From assembly GCA_003650445.1 (NCBI GenBank), contig QMQE01000023.1:1-21020 (forward strand): a stretch of 21,020 bases of DNA. The letters are read 5' to 3'. The stretch is from Acidobacteriota bacterium (GTDB lineage Bacteria > Acidobacteriota > Holophagae > Thermotomaculales > Thermotomaculaceae). This document shows, piece by piece, positions 7,157 to 15,522 of this stretch (positions are counted from its first letter, which is position 1; every line of letters starts with the position of its first letter). A model generated the notes under the pieces. That model was not told the DNA's origin, searched no databases, and worked only from the letters and a program-made list of their open reading frames with translations. A program made the position numbers and the translations under genes.

Positions 7157-8704
7157 ATGCAGACTGTGTTTACCGCGAGGCAGATGAGAAAGGCAGATTC
7201 AAAAACAATTGAGCGTTTAAATGGGAACGGTCTGTTGTTGATGGAACACGCCTCCGCTGCCTGTGTCCGGGAGCTGTTCAGGCGATTTGGAACAGGGTTG
7301 CAGGGAATGCGGGTTGTTGTTCTGGCAGGCCGGGGGAATAACGGAGGCGATGGAATGGCCATTGCCCGGCAACTTATATCCCGGGGTGTAGATACGTCAG
7401 TTGTTGTTTTGGGTGATATGGCAAAAATGTCGGAAGATGCTGTCGTACAGCTGAATATATTGAGAAATTATGGGATCTCCATTGAGAATGCGACAGGCGA
7501 GATCTCGCCTTCAGTTGAAGCTGAAATGAACCATGCCGGATTGATAGTGGATGCAATGCTGGGTACCGGGCTGACCAGTGAGCCCCGTGGCATTATTGCA
7601 GATGCCATTGAGGTGCTGAAGAAATATGAGGGGTTTGTTTTTTCTGTGGATCTCCCGTCCGGTTTGAACAGCGACAGCGGAGGGCTTCTCTGGGATGCTG
7701 TCCATGCAGATGCAACTGTCACATTTGGAAAGATGAAACGCTGCCATGTGCTTTCTCCCGCCTGCCTGAATTGCGGGGAAATTATTGTGGACGATATCAG
7801 CATTCCCGAAGATATATTTGATACGGTCAATGCGGATTGCTTCCTGGTTGAAGAGCAGGATATTGTTTCCCGTTTACCTGAGTTGGTGCCGGATGGGCAC
7901 AAGGGGACATTTGGGCATGTTTTTGTAGCCGGAAGTGCCCCCGGTCGGCTGGGTGCTTGTGTGATGGCAGGAAGAGCCGCCCTTCGCAGCGGGTCCGGCC
8001 TTGCCACTATTCACCTTCATCGGGATAGCTATCCGATAGTGGGCCCGATGGCGCCGGAACTGATGGTTTCTCTTTCAGATAATCCGTATTCCCCGGTTTC
8101 CCTTTCTCCCGCGTTGGAAAGAAAAGATGTAATTCTGGCGGGACCGGGTTTTGGCATCTCTGAATCTGCCCGTGAATCAATGAAAGAGCTGATTTCCATT
8201 TCCGGACTCCCGGCCGTTCTGGATGCGGATGTGTTCAGAATCTTCCGGGTGGATGAACTCGCCAGTGTGCTGAATGGCCGCCCGGCGATTCTGACCCCAC
8301 ATCCCGGTGAAATGGCGGCGTTTCATGGAACAGGCATTGAAGAGGTTCAACAGGATAAAGCTGGCTTTGCAGTCCGGACAGCTGAACTGACTGGTGCCGT
8401 AACTGTACTGAAGGGACATCGGACAGTTATCGGGACTCCGGAGGGAATTGCATTTGTAAATCCAACCGGTAATGCCGGGCTGGCTACGGCCGGGAGCGGA
8501 GACGTACTTTCAGGTATTGCCGCCTCTTTCCTGGGTCAGGGAATGACGCCGGAAGATGCTGCGATTTGTGCTGTGTATATACATGGACTATCTGGAGAAA
8601 TCGCAGGAGAAACGCGGAGTATGAGGGGGGTTACGGCATCTGCGATTCTGGACTCGATTCCGGCCGCTCTGAGTAAAATTGTAAGAAAGACAGATGATCG
8701 TTGA
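7157..8704 (+). CDS. nnr: Bifunctional NAD(P)HX epimerase / ADP-dependent NAD(P)HX dehydratase
   Basis: The enzyme repairs hydrated NADH and NADPH. Residues 1 to about 215 are the YjeF-N epimerase (NGLLLMEHASAA, VLAGRGNNGGDGMAIAR, DAMLGTGL near 131, FSVDLPSGLNSDSG). Residues about 235-510 are the dehydratase, a ribokinase-like fold: KGTFGHVFVAGSAPGRLGA, GLAT, VILAGPGFGI, LDADVF near 355, LTPHPGEMAAF, TVLKGHRTVIG, and NPTGNAGLATAGSGDVLSGI near 435-453. The 515-residue length is typical of the fused form. GGAGG lies 5 bases before ATG 7157. The next gene is tsaE with an 11-base overlap, the same neighbourhood as E. coli yjeF-tsaE, so the pairing is conserved. Confidence 0.96.
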   Translation: MQTVFTARQMRKADSKTIERLNGNGLLLMEHASAACVRELFRRFGTGLQGMRVVVLAGRGNNGGDGMAIARQLISRGVDTSVVVLGDMAKMSEDAVVQLNILRNYGISIENATGEISPSVEAEMNHAGLIVDAMLGTGLTSEPRGIIADAIEVLKKYEGFVFSVDLPSGLNSDSGGLLWDAVHADATVTFGKMKRCHVLSPACLNCGEIIVDDISIPEDIFDTVNADCFLVEEQDIVSRLPELVPDGHKGTFGHVFVAGSAPGRLGACVMAGRAALRSGSGLATIHLHRDSYPIVGPMAPELMVSLSDNPYSPVSLSPALERKDVILAGPGFGISESARESMKELISISGLPAVLDADVFRIFRVDELASVLNGRPAILTPHPGEMAAFHGTGIEEVQQDKAGFAVRTAELTGAVTVLKGHRTVIGTPEGIAFVNPTGNAGLATAGSGDVLSGIAASFLGQGMTPEDAAICAVYIHGLSGEIAGETRSMRGVTASAILDSIPAALSKIVRKTDDR

Positions 8705-9131
8705 AACAAAAAGTGCTGTTGAAACAGAAAACCTGGCCTCTCAGGTTCGGGAGCAGCTTTCTCCCGGGGATGTTCTGGTCCTGACAGGAGATCTGGGTGC
8801 AGGCAAGACGACTTTCACCCGGGGCCTGGCTCAATCTATGGGGATAGACCCGAATATCGTTTCAAGCCCGACGTTCACCCTGATGAACATTTATCCGGGA
8901 GCCCCGGCACTGGTTCACGTAGATTTTTACCGGATTCCAGATGGAGGGGATATTTTTTTTGACGAATTGGACGATGCATTGAACGGGAATACAATTGTTG
9001 TAATAGAATGGGGGGATCGTTTCCTGGATCAGCTCAGGGAAATGGTTCAGGGAAAACTGTTCATCGGGCGATTCCGTGTGACAGGAGAAGAAGAACGGGA
9101 GATTGTGATTGAAGAAGATTCTCATCATTGA
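8694..9131 (+). CDS. tsaE: tRNA threonylcarbamoyladenosine biosynthesis ATPase TsaE
   Basis: TsaE is the small ATPase of the TsaBDE complex that makes t6A37 in tRNAs reading ANN codons. The 145-residue protein carries the Walker A motif GDLGAGKTT (about 32-40), the family block IVSSPTFTLMNIY, LVHVDFYRI and VIEWGDRF, in the usual order and length. It starts inside the end of nnr (11-base overlap). Its own last 23 bases overlap the start of the following receiver-kinase gene, so translation of the three genes is likely coupled. tsaB and tsaD are not in this window. Confidence 0.96.
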   Translation: MIVETKSAVETENLASQVREQLSPGDVLVLTGDLGAGKTTFTRGLAQSMGIDPNIVSSPTFTLMNIYPGAPALVHVDFYRIPDGGDIFFDELDDALNGNTIVVIEWGDRFLDQLREMVQGKLFIGRFRVTGEEEREIVIEEDSHH

Positions 9132-10374
9132 TGACTCAGAAGCAATGCGGGAACAATTGAGTGAAATGCTCCGTGAATTGGTGACAGGCAAGGTGCAGAT
9201 CCATGAGGCTGCAGACGGAATCTCCGGCATCAAGGCAGCTATTGAACTGGTGCCGGACCTTATTTTTATGGATATTGTATTGCCTTATCTCAGCGGTTAC
9301 GCTGCTTCTGTGCGATTGAAAAATATCCCCGGATTGAAAGAAACAAAAATTGTGGGTATGACCTCAGATATTGGTTCGGATACAAAGGGTAAGGTGCTGA
9401 GCTGGTGTGATGAATTTTTGCCGAAGCCGATCAGGAAAAAGAATCTCGAAGTCGTTCTGGAGCACCACCTTCATTGCGGCACCTCATCCAGGCGGTCTCG
9501 TGACGGGAGCCGTGCGTCTTCACTGAAGCGAGTCACTGTAGAAATTGTTCATCAGTTGGAAGAACAGGTGGGAGAGCTGACCCGTGTAAACCAGAAGTTG
9601 GCAAAGCAAACCGGCGTCATTCGCCATCTGTACCGGGCAACCAAGAAGGCAAAATCGAGATTGAAACGCTTAAACCAGCTCCGTGCCGATTTTACGGATC
9701 TGCTGTCCCATGAGGTGAAGACGCCATTAACTGCAGTAACCGGATATGCGGAATGTCTGCGGATCCAGGCGAGTGAGCGCCTGACTGAGGAAGAAATAGA
9801 CATGCTGGACAAGGTTATGGCCGGAGCCCAGCGAATTTCTATGCTTGTGAATGAAATCAGCCGGTTAAACCAATTGAAATTCAATCTTCGTTCCGGCCAT
9901 TCTGCGGTGGTTTCTGAAGTTTTCAAGGAGGTGGTGGAACATCGGGATCAACACATCCGGGAGAAATCTCTGGCAGTGAATATCAAGTGTGAGCTTGATC
10001 TGACCGTACCGGTGGATGGTGCTTATCTCATGGAGATGGTTGACCATGTGGTGAAAAATGCCATTATTTTTAATGTTCCCGGCGGCACTGTAAATATTAT
10101 CTGCCGAAAAATGGAAGATGGTGTTGAGATCGAGATAAAAGATAGTGGAATCGGCATTAACCCTGCCTATCTCAGCGATGTCTACAATCCGTTGACCCAG
10201 CTGGTGGATATTGAGCATTACCAGAGCCATCCATTGCGTGGCCTTGGGATGGGGTTGACCATTTGCAGGGAAATGGCAAGGAATATTGGCGGTAGCATGT
10301 CTGTTTCAAGTGAAGGGCCCGGTATGGGCACGCAGGTTTTGATTCAGCTCCCCATGGAAAAGGAAAAACTTTGA
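9109..10374 (+). CDS. Receiver-histidine kinase hybrid (REC at the N-terminus)
   Basis: The protein is soluble, with 421 residues. The receiver domain spans about 1-122: acidic pair in ILIIDDSE, phospho-acceptor Asp55 (LIFMDIVLP) and Lys106 (FLPKP). A predicted coiled coil (about 150-195) leads to the dimerisation H-box LLSHEVKTPLTAVTGYAE (His201). The ATP-binding domain has the N-box HVVKNAIIFN, EIKDSGIGIN and GLGMGLTICREMARNIGG. It starts with TTG at 9109, which gives the standard receiver start MKKILIIDDS and has GGGAGA upstream. There is no membrane segment, so it probably relays a signal received by phosphotransfer. It is followed, with a 4-base TTGA overlap, by a second receiver protein, the obvious partner. 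Confidence 0.92.
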   Translation: MKKILIIDDSEAMREQLSEMLRELVTGKVQIHEAADGISGIKAAIELVPDLIFMDIVLPYLSGYAASVRLKNIPGLKETKIVGMTSDIGSDTKGKVLSWCDEFLPKPIRKKNLEVVLEHHLHCGTSSRRSRDGSRASSLKRVTVEIVHQLEEQVGELTRVNQKLAKQTGVIRHLYRATKKAKSRLKRLNQLRADFTDLLSHEVKTPLTAVTGYAECLRIQASERLTEEEIDMLDKVMAGAQRISMLVNEISRLNQLKFNLRSGHSAVVSEVFKEVVEHRDQHIREKSLAVNIKCELDLTVPVDGAYLMEMVDHVVKNAIIFNVPGGTVNIICRKMEDGVEIEIKDSGIGINPAYLSDVYNPLTQLVDIEHYQSHPLRGLGMGLTICREMARNIGGSMSVSSEGPGMGTQVLIQLPMEKEKL

Positions 10375-11126
10375 AACGGTTAAAGAAGGCAGTCGACATA
10401 TTTCTGAATATTGCGTACGAAGGGAAAGACCTCCCGGAGCCGATCGCGCAACTTGCTGAGTCCATATCCGGAGTGAAGTCTTTTTCTGAACTTCTTGAGG
10501 TTCAGGGAGTGGAATCTCCTGCTGAGGGGGTGGCATCCATACGGCTCGGTAACCGGATGTATCCGCACATGAAACTGGTAATTCGAAAGGAAGAAAATCA
10601 ACTTCATTTTGCTGTGGATACTCATGATGGCCCAGATCGAATACCACCGAATTTACCGGGTTATGAGCGGTTCAAGCCGATTATTCAGGAAAACGAAAGA
10701 ATCCGGGAAACCGTCCAGAAATGCTTGACAGAGGAATTTCATAATTCTGACCCAGAGAGCGTGGCTCAAACTTCAAAGGGATGTGTACTGGTTGTGGACG
10801 ATGAATCATTTGTCAGGGACATTGTGGAGAGATTGCTTTCTTCTTTCGGGTTTGAGGTTTTATCCGCATCCGGCGCGGATGCCGGTCTTGACCTTGTTCG
10901 AAAAAAGCCTGTTTTATGCTGTTTTCTGGATATTATGATGCCGGGAAAGAGTGGGTATCAGTTTATTGAGGAGCTGGAAGCTGAAGGGTTGAGGAAATTT
11001 CCCATTGTGTTTCTGACCGGAATGCACCCGAAACACATTCGGGAAGATGTTGCGGATGGGGTGATCCTGAAGCCATTTACAGCATCTATGTTACGAGACC
11101 GCCTCTCAGCATTTGGATTATTTTGA
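10371..11126 (+). CDS. Response regulator with unrecognised N-terminal domain
   Basis: The protein has 251 residues. Residues about 1-120 form a domain without a known role. It includes the striking segment RLGNRMYPHMKLVI and later AVDTHDGP. From memory, a similar RLGNxxYPHMKL pattern occurs in short stand-alone hypothetical proteins of planctomycete-type bacteria, but this is unchecked. Residues about 137-250 are a receiver: VLVVDDESF, Asp187 in FLDIMMPGKSG, FLTGMH and Lys in VILKPF. There is no DNA-binding output domain, so the N-terminal part may be the effector. TTG 10371 overlaps the stop of the kinase gene (TTGA) and has an AAAAGGA site. The gene's 3' end overlaps the convergent PilZ gene by 9 bases. 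Confidence 0.85.
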   Translation: MKRLKKAVDIFLNIAYEGKDLPEPIAQLAESISGVKSFSELLEVQGVESPAEGVASIRLGNRMYPHMKLVIRKEENQLHFAVDTHDGPDRIPPNLPGYERFKPIIQENERIRETVQKCLTEEFHNSDPESVAQTSKGCVLVVDDESFVRDIVERLLSSFGFEVLSASGADAGLDLVRKKPVLCCFLDIMMPGKSGYQFIEELEAEGLRKFPIVFLTGMHPKHIREDVADGVILKPFTASMLRDRLSAFGLF

Positions 11127-11501
11127 ACGATTCAACCAGTTGTTTACAAATTTCGAGATTCCGGTTTTTTGTTCTTCCGATGGGTCCAGGAAGCGGCAGC
11201 CAACCAATACATGTTCCATTCCGGGTTCATTGATGGTATGACGAACCTGAAGCCGGATATTATGTAGAAAATGAAGGTCTTCTGGTTCAAAAATTCTTAC
11301 CAGCAGTATCTGGTCTCCAGCCTTCAGGCTTTCTAAGGCTTCTTTCTGACCGATGAAACTGATGCCCCCCTCACTGAGGCTGAGAACATTGGTTGACATG
11401 GAAAACTTTTCCGGTTCTGGCAGTTCAAACACCGCAAAAATACTATCTGAAACTGTAAAATAAGCTCTCGGGAATTTTCTTCTCTCTACTCCCTGTACCA
11501 T
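11118..11501 (-). CDS. PilZ-domain protein
   Basis: A single PilZ domain of 127 residues, the fold that binds cyclic-di-GMP. The RxxxR motif is present in ERRKFPR (Arg8 and Arg12). The second motif, normally (D/N)xSxxG, reads SLSEGG, so the first position is Ser. Binding is plausible but not certain. The later VGCRFLDPSEEQ matches the end of the PilZ barrel. A strong AGAGGAGGAAAC ribosome binding site precedes the ATG. It is the last gene of the minus-strand block, 15 bases after the hydrolase. Together with the HD-GYP protein it points to c-di-GMP control. Its coding end overlaps the convergent receiver gene. Confidence 0.85.
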   Translation of the reverse strand: MVQGVERRKFPRAYFTVSDSIFAVFELPEPEKFSMSTNVLSLSEGGISFIGQKEALESLKAGDQILLVRIFEPEDLHFLHNIRLQVRHTINEPGMEHVLVGCRFLDPSEEQKTGISKFVNNWLNRSK

Positions 11502-11516
11502 GTTTCCTCCTCTTAA

Positions 11517-12146
11517 TTATGGATATTGGATGAATGGATTATGAATTTTTTCGTGTCCGATTTTGGTTGATGGGCCATGGCCGGGGAAAACAACAGTGTC
11601 ATCAGGCAGGGCAAATAGCTTTTCCCGGATGGATTCCATCAATACACCGGTGTTTCCCCCGGGAAGGTCGGTTCTTCCAACACTTTCCCGAAACAAGGCA
11701 TCTCCGGTAAAAACTCCGGTGCCCGGAATATAAAAACTGACACTTCCCGGTGTATGGCCGGGTGTGTGAATAACGTGGATGGGAAATGTGCCCACTGTCA
11801 GCTCAGAGGTTTCTGTCAGCCATTCATCCGGTTCTTGGGGGATGCTTGCCTGGAGCATTTCCCGGAAAGGATTTTCCGCCACATGATTCAGGAGAAAAAA
11901 ATCTTCTTTGTGCATGGCCACTTTGCACCCGAGTTTTTCTTTCAGGGGCTTCAACGCGGCGATGTGGTCAATGTGGCCGTGGGTCAGGATAATTTGTTTC
12001 CCCCTCAGACGCTTGCTTAGCAGGTCATTAAATACCGGTGACAGAGCCGGCGCATCAATGACGGTAAATTCACCGGAATCCCGGTCTATCAGCAGGTAGC
12101 AGTTCACCTGAAATGCCCCCAATGGAATTGTCAGAACTTCAATCAT
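11517..12146 (-). CDS. Metallo-beta-lactamase-fold hydrolase (glyoxalase II-like)
   Basis: The protein has 209 residues. Zinc ligands are complete: THGHIDH (His56, His58, Asp60, His61), His131 in HTPGHTPGS, Asp149 in FTGDALF and His190 in FPGHGPST. The arrangement and the small size match the single-domain glyoxalase II-like subgroup (YcbL type), which hydrolyses thioesters such as S-lactoylglutathione. The actual substrate cannot be read from sequence. ATG at 12146 is preferred over the upstream in-frame start at 12203, because GGAG lies 7 bases before it and MIEVLTIPLGAFQVNCYLL is the usual family beginning. Confidence 0.92.
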   Translation of the reverse strand: MIEVLTIPLGAFQVNCYLLIDRDSGEFTVIDAPALSPVFNDLLSKRLRGKQIILTHGHIDHIAALKPLKEKLGCKVAMHKEDFFLLNHVAENPFREMLQASIPQEPDEWLTETSELTVGTFPIHVIHTPGHTPGSVSFYIPGTGVFTGDALFRESVGRTDLPGGNTGVLMESIREKLFALPDDTVVFPGHGPSTKIGHEKIHNPFIQYP

Positions 12147-12235
12147 CCGGATACTCCAATACCTTTTCTCATTTTTTCCGATGACAAAACCGGAAACTCT
12201 CACCGTATCCTTCGTGAGGTGTCAGAAAGAAAGCG

Positions 12236-14359
12236 TCAGTCTTTCTTCAGTTGAACCAACCTGCTGTTCAATACCTTGATTCCTGCTCTTTTGAATTTTA
12301 CCACCATACGGTTACCATTGACAACATTTAACACAGCCCCTTCTCCATAGCTATGGTGCATAACAGTGTCACCTTTTTGGATTGTGCAGGTGGATTCTGA
12401 GTTATCTGAATTAGGATGTTTGGGTTGGATGCTTGAGGAATGGGCTGCAGTCAGCAATCTGGAATGAGAGAGCCCGGTGACGGGGCGATTTACTTTTAAC
12501 AAATTCAATGGAATTTCTTTTACAAAGCGTGACATTTTTTTCCGGTTCATGTCCCATTTCCAACCCCTTTCTCTGGAAAAAGAGAGGTAGAGATTTTGTT
12601 TGGCCCGGGTAATCGCCACGTACATGAGCCGGCGCTCCTCTTCCAGTTCCCGGCTTGATCCCATGGTTCGCTGGTTGGGAAAGGTCCCTTCCTCCAGTCC
12701 ACAAACAAATACTGAATTAAATTCCAGGCCTTTGGCGCAGTGGATAGTCATCAGGTTTACCCGGTCGTCATCTTCGATTTCGTCTGTATCGGAAAGGAGG
12801 GAAACGGTGTCAAGAAAACCGTTCAAAGTCGGGTTCTCCTCTGCATCAAGATAATCCCCCACGACAGTCACCAACTCTGACAGGTTTTCCATTCGGGTTT
12901 CTGCCTCCAGAGTTTCTTCTTCTGCCTTCAACATCTCAATGTAACCGATTCTCTCAATCAGGTCCCGGAGGAAATCGGGTCCGAAATCTTCCCGTTTCCG
13001 AAAAGATTCGATGATGCTGTGGAATTCTTTCAGTTCCTGTTTCCTTGGGAAACGGTCGGGAAGCTGTTCCAGAGACTTGAAAAGGACAGGATGAATGGAT
13101 TCAAGTTTTTCGATTGTAGCGGGGCCTATTTTCCGTCGGGGGACATTTACAATTCGTCGAAAGGACAGGTTGTCCGAGGGGTTTCGGATAATCCGAAGAT
13201 AGCCGAGGATATCCTTGATTTCCTTTCGATCATAGAATTTGTATCCGCCGACAATTCGGTAGGGAATGTTTCGTCTTCTAAACGCGTCTTCCATTGTTCT
13301 GGACAGATAGTTGGCCCGATAGAGGACAGCTATGTCATTCAGAGGAACACCCTGTTGGCGCAGAGCTTGAACTTGTTTTGCAATAAATACCCCTTCTTCC
13401 TGTGGCATCGGTGCTTCATAGAGCACGAATTCACCATCGGTATGAATGTCGGAATAAAGAACCTTTGGGTTCCGCATGGAGTTATGGGAAATGACGGCGT
13501 TGGCGATATCAAGAATCTTGCTGGTGGATCGGTAATTTTTCTCCAGTTTGATTACCCGGCAGCCATCAAAATCCCTGGGGAAATTCAGAATATTTTCAAA
13601 ATCGGCTCCACGCCAGCCATAGATAGACTGGTCTTCATCACCCACAACACAGATATGGATGGCGGTTTCAGCAAGGAGGCGAATCAGTCGATATTGCGTG
13701 GCGTTTGTGTCTTGAAACTCGTCCACCAGCATGTAGGGGAATTGTGATTGATAATGAGCAAGAATTGAAGGATTTTGTTCAAAAATAGCCACAGTATTCA
13801 AGAGAAGGTCATCAAAATCCATCAGGTCATTCTGACGAAGGGCTGCATCATACTGGTCCAGAATCTGGTCAATGGCGGGGAGCTGTTCCAGTTTTCGGTC
13901 ACTGGCACTCTGGTTTTTGACTGCGGAAATCAGTGCCTGGACTTTTTTAGGAGCATATTCTTTCTGGTTCTTTCTTCCGGTTTCGGAGAGAATTCGCTTA
14001 ATCAGTGAAAGTGCATCTGCGGAATCACAGACGGAGAAATTACTGGTATAACCCAGAAGGACGGCTTCTCTTCGAAGGATTCTGAGGCAGAGGGAATGAA
14101 ATGTGGAAATTGTCGTTCCCAGATGTGGCCGGTTCAACATCCCCATTGCCCGGCGTTTCATTTCCCCCGCTGCCTTGTTTGTAAAGGTAACCGCAAGGAT
14201 GTGGGATTCGGGAACAAATTCTTCCCGGATCAACTGGGCGATTTTGGAAGTGATAACACGGGTTTTTCCACTTCCCGCACCTGCGAGTACTAAAAGAGGC
14301 CCTTTTGTGCAGGCAATTGCTTCCTGTTGATTGCTATTCAATTGAGTTGACATGTTCAT
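12236..14359 (-). CDS. pcrA: ATP-dependent DNA helicase PcrA/UvrD
   Basis: A superfamily 1A 3'-5' helicase of 707 residues, used in nucleotide-excision repair and in removing RecA or stalled RNA polymerase. Motifs run in order: LNSNQQEAI (Q motif), AGAGSGKT (26-33), AVTFTNKAAGEMK, VDEFQDTN (motif II), VGDEDQSIYGWRGA, NYRST, VNLMTIHCAKGLEF and RRLMYVAITRAKQNL. The C-terminus (about 660-707, KGDTVMHHSYGEGAVLNV) is the Tudor-like domain that in PcrA/UvrD binds RNA polymerase. GGAG lies four bases before the first ATG, and a second ATG follows two codons later. The gap to the exported-protein gene is 51 bases. Confidence 0.96.
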   Translation of the reverse strand: MNMSTQLNSNQQEAIACTKGPLLVLAGAGSGKTRVITSKIAQLIREEFVPESHILAVTFTNKAAGEMKRRAMGMLNRPHLGTTISTFHSLCLRILRREAVLLGYTSNFSVCDSADALSLIKRILSETGRKNQKEYAPKKVQALISAVKNQSASDRKLEQLPAIDQILDQYDAALRQNDLMDFDDLLLNTVAIFEQNPSILAHYQSQFPYMLVDEFQDTNATQYRLIRLLAETAIHICVVGDEDQSIYGWRGADFENILNFPRDFDGCRVIKLEKNYRSTSKILDIANAVISHNSMRNPKVLYSDIHTDGEFVLYEAPMPQEEGVFIAKQVQALRQQGVPLNDIAVLYRANYLSRTMEDAFRRRNIPYRIVGGYKFYDRKEIKDILGYLRIIRNPSDNLSFRRIVNVPRRKIGPATIEKLESIHPVLFKSLEQLPDRFPRKQELKEFHSIIESFRKREDFGPDFLRDLIERIGYIEMLKAEEETLEAETRMENLSELVTVVGDYLDAEENPTLNGFLDTVSLLSDTDEIEDDDRVNLMTIHCAKGLEFNSVFVCGLEEGTFPNQRTMGSSRELEEERRLMYVAITRAKQNLYLSFSRERGWKWDMNRKKMSRFVKEIPLNLLKVNRPVTGLSHSRLLTAAHSSSIQPKHPNSDNSESTCTIQKGDTVMHHSYGEGAVLNVVNGNRMVVKFKRAGIKVLNSRLVQLKKD

Positions 14360-14410
14360 TGTTCTCCAAAGGGCAAAAGTGTACGGCTGTTTTCCCCCGG
14401 GTCAGTGTAT

Positions 14411-14968
14411 TCAGGATTTATCAGGCGGATCGACTGAAAATGTTTTATCCAAATCAAAATAATACCATTTTTCCGAACCGTCCTGCCGTTGTTCCCGTTT
14501 TTCCGGGAAGCCATATTTTCGCAGAATTTTGTAGCGTTGGGATTCAGGGTCCAGTGCTTTCAGAACAATTTGAAGATCACTCCACAGCGGATTGGTTTTG
14601 AGGACCCGGTTGACAACAATCTCAGTTCCCTTTTTCACTTCTTTACTGATATCTTCCGGTTCCGGGCGCAGGAATTGTGCGAAATCAAAACCCTCTCCAT
14701 GGAAATAAAGGTAAAATCGGTTAAAATAATGATCAATGTCCACTGATGCCAGGTAGAGCCCGTGTTCATCTGTTTTGAAGGAAACGGTTTTGCTTTCAAC
14801 CTCTTCGTATTTGAGATTACGGATATTGAAAACCACCCGTTTCATTACAAGGAACACCGGCGAGTTGGCAACCGGATTGCCGGCCTCATCAGAAACATTT
14901 CCTTTTATTTCAACTGCGTTGGCCGTGAAGGCAATGAACAAAAGGGATAGAACGAAAATTTGTCTCAT
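14411..14968 (-). CDS. Exported protein with carboxypeptidase-regulatory-like domain
   Basis: The protein has 185 residues. The first 18 (MRQIFVLSLLFIAFTANA) form a clear signal peptide ending in an A-x-A cleavage site. Residues about 20-85 (EIKGNVSDEAGNPVANSPVF ... TDEHGLYLASV) match the beta-sandwich carboxypeptidase-regulatory-like or transthyretin-like fold. The C-terminal part (YKILRKYGFPEKREQ ... SEKWYYFDL) resembles the short YG-x-P ... W-Y-Y pattern of small outer-membrane assembly lipoproteins, but without a lipobox. Its start overlaps the stop of the LolA-like gene by 4 bases. It is probably periplasmic, with unknown function. Confidence 0.75.
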   Translation of the reverse strand: MRQIFVLSLLFIAFTANAVEIKGNVSDEAGNPVANSPVFLVMKRVVFNIRNLKYEEVESKTVSFKTDEHGLYLASVDIDHYFNRFYLYFHGEGFDFAQFLRPEPEDISKEVKKGTEIVVNRVLKTNPLWSDLQIVLKALDPESQRYKILRKYGFPEKREQRQDGSEKWYYFDLDKTFSVDPPDKS

Positions 14969-15522
14969 TTTACTCCCTCCGGGGAAAAGAGTTGCGGGTT
15001 CAATTTTATGCCGGCACGAAAGTCGGAAAAGCTGTAGGTGATAACCTGGTCGGTTTCATCAATGATTTCAATTTTAACCGGTTGGGTACCGCCCTTATTC
15101 AGGGTTAGTTTGAGCAGGGTAAATGGCATATCTGCCGCCTGTTTCTTTGGAACCAGTCTGTAGGTGAGGGGGGCGTCTGAGAGTTTTTTGATTACAAACT
15201 GAGTTTTGATGGCATCCCGGTTAATCAGTAGCTGCAGAAACGGATTGGACTTAATCTCGTCCCACTTGAGTACCAGTGGCTTGGATTCTCCCTCTGAAAA
15301 CTGGTAGACATTCCTGCAGTCGCCGATGGTAATCCGTTTTTCATTCGTTGTGTACTCAAAGCGAAATTGGCAGCCACTCACTGAAAGAATACCTGAGTCT
15401 TTTATTTCAGGAAACAGCGGACTCACAGTTGTCTGCTCAAAGGAAACTTGAAAAGTGTCCAGTTTGATGAAAGAGTCAGGAAACTGAAGTAGAAGCAACG
15501 GAAGGAGAAAAAGTATTTTCAT
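14965..15522 (-). CDS. LolA-like outer-membrane lipoprotein carrier protein
   Basis: The protein has 185 residues with a short hydrophobic signal sequence (MKILFLLPLLLLQF). The mature part follows the LolA pattern: FQVSFEQT near the start, an SGILSVSGCQFRFEYTT strand pair, NPFLQLLINRD, TYRLVPKK, then KIEIIDETDQVITYSFSDF and the closing LFSPEGVK. LolA ferries lipoproteins across the periplasm from LolCDE to the outer membrane. Sequence identity within this family is low, so the call rests on the order of these elements. Four-base overlaps with the GTPase gene before it and the exported-protein gene after it imply coupled translation. Confidence 0.75.
   Translation of the reverse strand: MKILFLLPLLLLQFPDSFIKLDTFQVSFEQTTVSPLFPEIKDSGILSVSGCQFRFEYTTNEKRITIGDCRNVYQFSEGESKPLVLKWDEIKSNPFLQLLINRDAIKTQFVIKKLSDAPLTYRLVPKKQAADMPFTLLKLTLNKGGTQPVKIEIIDETDQVITYSFSDFRAGIKLNPQLFSPEGVK

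Noticed and set aside
13019..13747. A 242-codon plus-strand frame
   Set aside because: It is antisense to the conserved helicase core of pcrA. It is a shadow frame.
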